Part shown: in pieces, positions 1 through 3,743 of the stretch
How positions within the stretch are numbered: the stretch's first letter is position 1
Layout of the letters: each line of letters begins with the position of its first letter
NCBI GenBank assembly: GCA_947458305.1
Contig: CANGZO010000168.1
Location: 1-5,221, forward strand
DNA: 5,221 bases
Direction: 5' to 3'
Origin: Comamonadaceae bacterium
GTDB lineage: Bacteria; Pseudomonadota; Gammaproteobacteria; Burkholderiales; Burkholderiaceae_C
Made by a program: the position numbers and the translations under genes
The notes under the pieces: generated by a model
Told to the model about the DNA's origin: nothing
Seen by the model: the letters and a program-made list of their open reading frames with translations, nothing else
Database searches by the model: none

Positions 1-37
1 ACGCAGCGGATGCCATTTCGGCTTTATTGATTTCCAT
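1..37 (-). CDS. ilvB: Start of acetolactate synthase large (catalytic) subunit, partial
   Basis: Only the first 12 codons are in the window, reading leftward as MEINKAEMASAA with no stop before the edge. The ATG (complement of 35-37) has a good ribosome binding site, AAAGG, 8 bases upstream (complement of 46-50). Acetolactate synthase large subunits (ilvB/ilvI) of Comamonadaceae, as I remember them, begin with a similar MEISKAE-type leader before the thiamine-diphosphate enzyme fold. The same gene is often divergent from the sigma/DUF3619/DUF3106/RDD cluster in that family. The enzyme makes acetolactate or acetohydroxybutyrate for valine, leucine and isoleucine synthesis. That this is a real gene start is well supported by start, binding site and open frame. 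The product name rests on a very short peptide plus context and is tentative. Confidence 0.55.
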   Translation of the reverse strand, partial: MEINKAEMASAA

Positions 38-45
38 ATATTCAA

Positions 46-50
46 CCTTT
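46..50 (-). promoter_or_regulatory. Ribosome binding site of the left-edge gene
   Basis: The minus strand reads AAAGG here, 8 bases before the ATG at 37. This is a clear Shine-Dalgarno match at normal spacing and is the main reason to accept the short left-edge frame as a true gene start. Confidence 0.6.
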
Positions 51-195
51 GTGAATTTCTCTAACGAAAAACCTTGGGTGCCCCTGGGCGCGACTCTTGT
101 GAAGTGGCTTTGGGACTTGAGACCACAGACATGGGCACCAAACTGTAAAAGTGCCGGACGGTGATCCGTTTGCTTTTTTTCAATTGCAACCCAAG

Positions 196-204
196 ATTAT
201 CGCA
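196..204 (-). promoter_or_regulatory. Candidate extended -10 promoter for the leftward (ilv) gene
   Basis: On the minus strand the sequence is TGCGATAAT, an extended -10 pattern (TG-N-GATAAT, 5 of 6 to TATAAT). No convincing -35 box lies 16-18 bases upstream. If used, transcription would start near 188-190 and give a leader of roughly 150 bases before the ATG at 37. This is pattern matching only. The AT-rich stretch at 174-184 lies just downstream of the box. Confidence 0.25.
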
Positions 205-230
205 CTGTTACCAAACAGACGGGCCTTGCC

Positions 231-260
231 TTTTCATGGCACTCATGTCGGTGCCATAAT
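231..260 (+). promoter_or_regulatory. Candidate promoter for the sigma-factor operon
   Basis: TTTTCA at 231-236 (4 of 6 to TTGACA) and CATAAT at 255-260 (5 of 6 to TATAAT) are 18 bases apart, pointing rightward at the sigma gene 78 bases downstream. The spacer between the boxes is occupied by a perfect inverted repeat, which would suit repression. The match is weak, and if the operon is transcribed by its own sigma factor the real promoter could look different. Confidence 0.3.
236..257. promoter_or_regulatory. Operator-like inverted repeat in the divergent region
   Basis: ATGGCAC (236-242) and its exact complement GTGCCAT (251-257) form a perfect 7-base dyad with an 8-base spacer. The size and symmetry are those of a dimeric regulator's binding site, and it overlaps the candidate rightward promoter. 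It could equally fold as a hairpin in a transcript from either strand. No regulator can be named from the sequence. Confidence 0.4.
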
Positions 261-274
261 CGAAGGCGCCTTCG
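261..274. repeat. Perfect 14-base palindrome
   Basis: CGAAGGCGCCTTCG is fully self-complementary with no spacer. It begins one base after the CATAAT box and three bases after the previous dyad, so it would lie at or near the transcription start of the candidate sigma-operon promoter. No T-run follows on either strand, which argues against a terminator. It may be an operator or a 5'-end RNA hairpin (5-base stem, GCGC loop). Confidence 0.4.
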
Positions 275-338
275 GGGTGCTCCAAACCCACACCCCAAAG
301 CCCCATCACCACAGGACACAGCATCGCTGTTCAACAAG

Positions 339-905
339 TTGGCCTCGGATCTAGAACTGTCTGACTTTCTGAAAAGCGCGGAGAAAAAGGCTTTCAAAAG
401 AGCCTATTACCACGTCCGGGATGAAGAAGCCGCCTTGGACATTGTCCAAGACAGCATGATCAAGTTGTGCACGAACTATGCGGACAAGCCTTTGTCCGAA
501 ATCCCCCTGTTGTTTCAGAGGATTTTGTCCAATACCGTTCTGGACTGGTTCCGACGTCGAAAGACGCGCAACGCCCTGTTTTCAAACCGGGATGATTTTG
601 AAAACGATGAAAGTCCCGGTCACTTTGAGTCTATTGAGGTCCTGTCAGGGGACACCGATTTACCATCCCAGCAAAGCGCTGAGTCCATGGTTTCACGCAT
701 GCAAACCGTTGCGCAAATAGAGAAAGCCGTCATGAATTTGCCTGCGCGTCAACGAGAAGCCTTCCTGCTGCGTTATTGGGAGGAATTGGATGTATCCGAA
801 ACCGCTGCAGTGATGGGGTGCTCTGAGGGCAGCGTCAAAACCCATTGCTCCCGCGCCATTTTTGCACTGAGTAAAACCTTGTCAGACCAAGGCATAAAGC
901 CATGA
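339..905 (+). CDS. Sigma-70 family (ECF-like) RNA polymerase sigma factor
   Basis: The 188-residue product has the two-domain layout of a small alternative sigma factor that directs RNA polymerase to a specific set of promoters. Region 2 covers about residues 15-78, with the DIVQDSM motif (34-40) and the basic DWFRRRK stretch (69-75). After an acidic, poorly conserved linker (about 83-120), region 4 covers about 123-178, with LPARQREAFLLRYWEE (134-149) and a helix-turn-helix (about 152-177) that would read the -35 element. The TTG at 339 is chosen because the resulting N-terminus, ASDLELSDFLKS, matches how relatives begin as I recall them; no in-frame ATG or GTG lies upstream and no good Shine-Dalgarno precedes it, so initiation is probably weak. 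The gene is AT-richer than the rest of the window. Its stop overlaps the next start (ATGA). The target promoters are unknown. Confidence 0.88.
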   Translation: MASDLELSDFLKSAEKKAFKRAYYHVRDEEAALDIVQDSMIKLCTNYADKPLSEIPLLFQRILSNTVLDWFRRRKTRNALFSNRDDFENDESPGHFESIEVLSGDTDLPSQQSAESMVSRMQTVAQIEKAVMNLPARQREAFLLRYWEELDVSETAAVMGCSEGSVKTHCSRAIFALSKTLSDQGIKP

Positions 906-1342
906 AAAACCCCATCACCAACACTGCCGACATGGACCTTTGGGGTCACAATTTCACCCGCCAACTCGACTTGGCCACCCAAAACATGGGCCATGACATC
1001 AGCGAGCGCTTGCGGATTGCGCGTGTCCGAGCCCTTGAATCTCGCCCTGCCCCCATCCGCCTGATGCGTTATCGCACAGCACTTCAAGCCAATGGTTCGC
1101 TGACGGGTCACGGCGATGAAGGTTTGAACCTGTGGCGCATCCTCGCCTCCGCCTTGCCCTTGGTGGCCTTGGTCATGGGTCTCATTTTGGTGCAAGCCAT
1201 CCAGCAAGAACTCACCGAATCCGACATCGCCTCGATTGACTCTGCACTTTTACTGGACGACCTGCCCCCTGACGCCTACACCGACCCTGGCTTTCTGCAA
1301 TTCCTGAAAGTCCAACTGGTCCAGCCAACCCGAAATGATTGA
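902..1342 (+). CDS. DUF3619 family single-pass membrane protein, possible anti-sigma factor
   Basis: This 146-residue protein has an arginine-rich N-terminal half (eight Arg between residues 36 and 58), one hydrophobic segment at about 79-100, and an acidic C-terminal tail containing DDLPPDAYTDPGFLQFLK (119-136). By the positive-inside rule the N-terminus is cytoplasmic and the tail periplasmic. I recognise it as DUF3619, a family found beside this sigma factor in Burkholderiales. Size, topology and place directly after a sigma gene resemble membrane anti-sigma factors, but there is no zinc-binding HxxxCxxC motif, so the role is inferred from context only. Its ATG overlaps the sigma stop by 4 bases, and CAAGG at 888-892 gives a usable ribosome binding site 9 bases upstream, inside the sigma gene. 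It overlaps the next gene by 8 bases. Confidence 0.8.
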   Translation: MKNPITNTADMDLWGHNFTRQLDLATQNMGHDISERLRIARVRALESRPAPIRLMRYRTALQANGSLTGHGDEGLNLWRILASALPLVALVMGLILVQAIQQELTESDIASIDSALLLDDLPPDAYTDPGFLQFLKVQLVQPTRND

Positions 1343-2120
1343 TCTGGGCTTGCACCGGATGGGGACTGCCACCAAGCCAACCTCATCACCGCCCCAAAGG
1401 TCCCAGCTGATGCTGTGTGGCTGGGTGGTTGGGTGCTTGTTGCTGGCTGGCTTGCCCGCCCTGGCACAAAGCCCTTCGTCCAACTCGCCCGCATCAACCT
1501 CTGCCCCTACGGCAGAGACAGCCACAGCGGAAACGCCCCTCCCTACACAGACAGCACCGCGCACAGAAGCCTCTGTGGCGACTGAACAGCGTGCAGCGCC
1601 TGCACCTGAGAAAGCCGCAGAAGAGTCTCGTGCATGGGCCGCATTGAGCAAGAGACAAAAACAAGCCTTGCTCCCCCTGAACGACAAATGGGATGAGTTG
1701 ACCCCCCAGCAAAAACAAAAATGGTTGATCTTGGCCCGCGGCTTTTACCAGCTGAGCGACCCAGAGCAGGTGATCTTGCATGGACGCATGCGGGAATGGG
1801 CTGCACTCAGCCCACGCCAACGCAGCCTTGCACGCTTTAACTTCAACACCACCCAGTCTTTGTCCATTGAAGACAAACGCGCGCAATGGGAGGCCTATCA
1901 GCAATTGTCAGAGGCTGAAAAAGACAAACTCAGCACCGGCATCAAGTCCCCCCTGAAAAGTGGTGCACGCAGCACAGCCCCACCCAACAAGCGCCTGGTG
2001 AAACCTCCGCCCATCCCAGCCGAAGGCAATCGCATTTTCCAAACCATCGCGCCCCGCCAGCCGGTCAACCCCAAAACCCTGCTGCCGCAACCCGCTGACG
2101 CCAAATCCAAACCTTCATGA
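1335..2120 (+). CDS. DUF3106 family exported protein with 18-residue repeats
   Basis: The 261-residue product has a hydrophobic segment LCGWVVGCLLLAGLPALA (27-44) typical of a signal peptide, with probable cleavage after ALA at 44. A low-complexity Ala/Pro/Thr/Ser linker follows (about 45-95). The core (about 100-200) holds six copies of an aromatic-x-x-Leu-[Ser/Thr] unit, with the Leu at 104, 122, 140, 158, 176 and 191. The tail is proline-rich and basic. I recognise the core as DUF3106, of unknown function; a periplasmic location is inferred. The 1335 start overlaps DUF3619 by 8 bases (ATGATTGA) but lacks a Shine-Dalgarno. Two later ATGs are possible: 1359, which keeps K and R before the hydrophobic core, and 1410, which has AAAGG 9 bases upstream but no positive charge left before the core. 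The stop overlaps the RDD start (ATGA). Confidence 0.8.
   Translation: MIDLGLHRMGTATKPTSSPPQRSQLMLCGWVVGCLLLAGLPALAQSPSSNSPASTSAPTAETATAETPLPTQTAPRTEASVATEQRAAPAPEKAAEESRAWAALSKRQKQALLPLNDKWDELTPQQKQKWLILARGFYQLSDPEQVILHGRMREWAALSPRQRSLARFNFNTTQSLSIEDKRAQWEAYQQLSEAEKDKLSTGIKSPLKSGARSTAPPNKRLVKPPPIPAEGNRIFQTIAPRQPVNPKTLLPQPADAKSKPS
1396..1412 (+). promoter_or_regulatory. Alternative ribosome binding site and start for the DUF3106 gene
   Basis: AAAGG (1396-1400) stands 9 bases before an in-frame ATG at 1410, the best Shine-Dalgarno pair in this part of the operon. Starting here would give 236 residues opening directly with the hydrophobic signal segment. It competes with the uncoupled-looking ATG at 1335, which has no such site but overlaps the preceding stop. 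Confidence 0.35.
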
Positions 2121-2656
2121 CCCCGCGCAAGCCTGCCACCCCCACGCCCGACGCCACGGCACCCACACCACCTCATAGCAACCCCCTTCAGGCCCCCTCT
2201 ATCAAGCGGCGTATGGCCTGTTGGTTGTACGAAGGCATGCTGCTTTTTGGGGTTGTCTTCATTGCGGGCTATCTGTTCAGCAGCCTGAGTCAGACCCGCC
2301 ACGCCCTGGACAACCGCCCCGGCTTGCAGGCTTTCCTGTTTTTGATTCTTGGCATTTACTTCACCTGGTTTTGGCACCGGGGCCAGACCCTGGCCATGAA
2401 AACCTGGCACGTCAAAGTCGTCAGCGCGCAAGGCCTGCCCCTGAGCCAAAGCCGCGCCCTGCTGCGCTACCTGCTGAGCTGGATGTGGTTTTTGCCCCCC
2501 CTGTTGCTGACCATCCCCTTAGGCCTACCTCCCGGCTCGATCAGTCTGCTCATCTTTGTCTGGGTCTTTGTCTGGGCTTGGCTCAGCCGCTTTCATCCCC
2601 AGCGCCAGTTCTGGCACGACGCTTGGGCGGGTACACGGCTGGTTTCTGCTGTCTGA
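2117..2656 (+). CDS. RDD family integral membrane protein
   Basis: The 179-residue product starts with a proline/threonine-rich cytoplasmic tail (1-27) and then shows membrane segments at about 40-58, 71-88, 116-135 and 142-157. Family features are the KRRMACWLYE segment (30-39), the GQTLAMKTWHVKVV signature (89-102) after helix 2, and the closing FWHDAWAGTRLV (165-176). The RDD family is named for conserved Arg-Asp-Asp; here Glu39 stands where Asp is usual in the first helix, while His-Asp at 167-168 is kept. The molecular function of most RDD proteins is unknown; some have been linked to ion transport. It overlaps the DUF3106 stop by 4 bases with no separate Shine-Dalgarno, so it is probably translated by coupling. 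It is the last of the four overlapping genes and the second membrane protein of the set. Confidence 0.85.
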   Translation: MTPRKPATPTPDATAPTPPHSNPLQAPSIKRRMACWLYEGMLLFGVVFIAGYLFSSLSQTRHALDNRPGLQAFLFLILGIYFTWFWHRGQTLAMKTWHVKVVSAQGLPLSQSRALLRYLLSWMWFLPPLLLTIPLGLPPGSISLLIFVWVFVWAWLSRFHPQRQFWHDAWAGTRLVSAV

Positions 2657-2663
2657 ACAGGCC

Positions 2664-3275
2664 ATGAATCAGCCCCTTCCAGCCCCTACCGCACAGCCGG
2701 CTTTTTCGGTATGCGTCTACTGCGGCTCCAAACCCGGTAACCAACCCGAATTTGCCCAAATCGCGGTGCAAGTGGGCACCTGGATCGGCGCGCATGGTGG
2801 TCAATTGGTCTATGGTGGCGGGCGCAACGGCCTCATGGGCCTGGTGGCCGAAGCCACCATGGCGGCGGGCGGCACGGTGGTCGGCATCATCCCGACCGCC
2901 TTGGTTGAAAAAGAATGGGCGCACCACGGTTGCACCGAGTTGCATGTGGTCGATACCATGCACGAACGCAAACGCCTGATGGCCGACAAAGCCGATGCCT
3001 TCTTGGCCCTACCCGGCGGCATCGGCACGTTTGAAGAGCTGTTTGAGGTATGGACCTGGCGTCAACTGGGCTACCACGACAAACCCGTGGGCATCCTCAA
3101 CAGCTTGGGCTATTACGACAGTTTGATGGCCTTCATTGGCCAAGTGGTTAACCAGGGTTTCATGGCCGACTGGCAAACCGAACTGGTGACAGTGGGCGCC
3201 GAGCCCGAAGCGCTGCTGCAAAGTTTGGTGCAAAAAGCGGGCTTTTCACCCCGCGCCAAAGTCGAATTGATCTGA
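2664..3275 (+). CDS. LOG family cytokinin riboside 5'-monophosphate phosphoribohydrolase (TIGR00730)
   Basis: The 203-residue product is a Rossmann-like enzyme of the LOG family, which hydrolyses the N-glycosidic bond of a nucleoside 5'-monophosphate to release free base and ribose 5-phosphate. Visible motifs are VCVYCGSKPG (16-25), YGGGRNGLMG (50-59), MHERK (99-103) and PGGIGTFEE (117-125); the last two hold the arginine and glutamate that form the active site in the family. Length is normal for a short-type LOG. The frame is open further upstream, to an ATG at 2556, but that extension lies inside the RDD gene; the ATG at 2664 gives the expected N-terminus. It begins 7 bases after the RDD stop, with only AGG two bases before the start, so coupling with the upstream gene is likely. 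Whether the bacterial substrate is a cytokinin or AMP-like nucleotide cannot be told from sequence. Confidence 0.9.
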   Translation: MNQPLPAPTAQPAFSVCVYCGSKPGNQPEFAQIAVQVGTWIGAHGGQLVYGGGRNGLMGLVAEATMAAGGTVVGIIPTALVEKEWAHHGCTELHVVDTMHERKRLMADKADAFLALPGGIGTFEELFEVWTWRQLGYHDKPVGILNSLGYYDSLMAFIGQVVNQGFMADWQTELVTVGAEPEALLQSLVQKAGFSPRAKVELI

Positions 3276-3292
3276 TCGACGGACAAAGGCTC

Positions 3293-3324
3293 GGTGGCTG
3301 CAGCGCCACCCGCCTGTAACAGGC
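3293..3324 (+). terminator. Tandem hairpins after the LOG gene, possible terminator
   Basis: GGTGGC (3293-3298) pairs with GCCACC (3305-3310) around a 6-base loop, and right after it GCCTGT (3312-3317) mirrors ACAGGC (3319-3324) around a single base. Both begin within 50 bases of the LOG stop. No U-rich tract follows, so this is not a standard intrinsic terminator. It may stall polymerase, protect the 3' end or work with Rho. Confidence 0.35.
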
Positions 3325-3338
3325 CCATGCAGGCGCAT

Positions 3339-3362
3339 GCAAGCCCTCGCATGAGGCCCTGC
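3339..3362 (-). terminator. Hairpin after glnB, possible terminator
   Basis: On the minus strand GCAGGGCCTC, loop ATGC, then GAGGGCTTGC form a 10-position stem with one mismatch and one G-U pair, starting 9 bases after the glnB stop codon. The G-U pair favours folding of the minus-strand transcript. No U-tract follows, so termination is possible but unproven. Confidence 0.35.
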
Positions 3363-3371
3363 AATCACCCA

Positions 3372-3710
3372 TCAAATCGCGGTTTCGTCCTGCTCGCCGG
3401 TGCGGATGCGCACCACGCGCTCGACCGAAGTCACAAAAATCTTGCCGTCACCGATCTTGCCGGTGCGAGCAGCCTTGATGATGGCGTCCACACAACTGTC
3501 CACATCGTCGTTCTTCACCACCACTTCCACCTTGACTTTGGGCAAAAAGTCGACCACGTACTCGGCACCACGGTACAGCTCTGTGTGGCCTTTTTGGCGG
3601 CCAAAGCCCTTGACTTCAGTCACCGTCAAGCCGGTCACGCCGCATTCGGCCAAAGCTTCGCGGACTTCTTCCAGTTTGAACGGCTTGATGACGGCGGTGA
3701 TCTGTTTCAT
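3372..3710 (-). CDS. glnB: PII nitrogen regulatory protein GlnB
   Basis: The 112-residue product is a full-length PII trimer-forming signal protein that senses 2-oxoglutarate and ATP/ADP and, through uridylylation, glutamine. The T-loop (about 37-55) carries GRQKGHTELYRGAEY with Tyr51, the uridylylation site, and the B-loop TGKIGDGKIF (83-92) binds nucleotide. The C-terminal RIRTGE (101-106) is typical. Asp54 and ELYRGAEYVVDFLPKVKVE-like sequence favour GlnB over GlnK, which in E. coli has Asn54; the absence of amtB next door agrees. The start has a strong GAGGA site 7 bases upstream. It follows nadE by 33 bases with no obvious promoter between them, so co-transcription is likely. Known PII targets include glutamine synthetase adenylyltransferase and NtrB, and in some bacteria NadE. 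Confidence 0.95.
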   Translation of the reverse strand: MKQITAVIKPFKLEEVREALAECGVTGLTVTEVKGFGRQKGHTELYRGAEYVVDFLPKVKVEVVVKNDDVDSCVDAIIKAARTGKIGDGKIFVTSVERVVRIRTGEQDETAI

Positions 3711-3717
3711 GGGAAAG

Positions 3718-3722
3718 TCCTC
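3718..3722 (-). promoter_or_regulatory. Strong ribosome binding site of glnB
   Basis: The minus strand reads GAGGA, 7 bases before the glnB ATG at 3710. It is the best Shine-Dalgarno match in the window and implies efficient translation of PII independent of nadE coupling. Confidence 0.7.
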
Positions 3723-3743
3723 AAAAATGGTTTTTGCCCGAAT

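Larger units (their letters stand above)
38..338. other. Divergent intergenic region, no convincing gene
   Basis: This 301-base gap separates the leftward start at 37 from the rightward start at 339. The open frames crossing it show no family resemblance or binding site. A 23-codon minus-strand frame (61-132) begins with ATG but has no Shine-Dalgarno and only three valine codons, so it is a poor candidate for an ilv attenuation leader. The pentamer GTGCC or its complement GGCAC occurs five times (79-83, 134-138, 151-155, 238-242, 251-255), twice as inverted pairs. Both promoters must lie here or be in the weak candidates listed separately. Confidence 0.6.

Noticed and set aside
61..132. Minus-strand 23-codon frame upstream of the ilv gene as an attenuation leader peptide
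   Set aside because: No ribosome binding site and only three valine codons, with no run of Ile/Leu/Val codons; no terminator/antiterminator pair with a U-tract follows.
112..137. GGGACTT as an ECF-type -35 element for autoregulation of the sigma gene
   Set aside because: No matching -10 word follows at 15-17 bases, and the start codon is more than 200 bases away.
237..252. Sigma-54 promoter suggested by TGGCAC
   Set aside because: The -24-like word is present, but the GC of the -12 element is missing at the required spacing on both strands.
151..354. Plus-strand 67-codon frame in the divergent region
   Set aside because: GTG start, no Shine-Dalgarno, low-complexity His/Pro content, and it overlaps the start of the sigma gene.
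2556..2663. Longer LOG protein starting at 2556
   Set aside because: The extra 36 residues read through the RDD gene in another frame, lack family similarity, and the ATG at 2664 gives the normal N-terminus.
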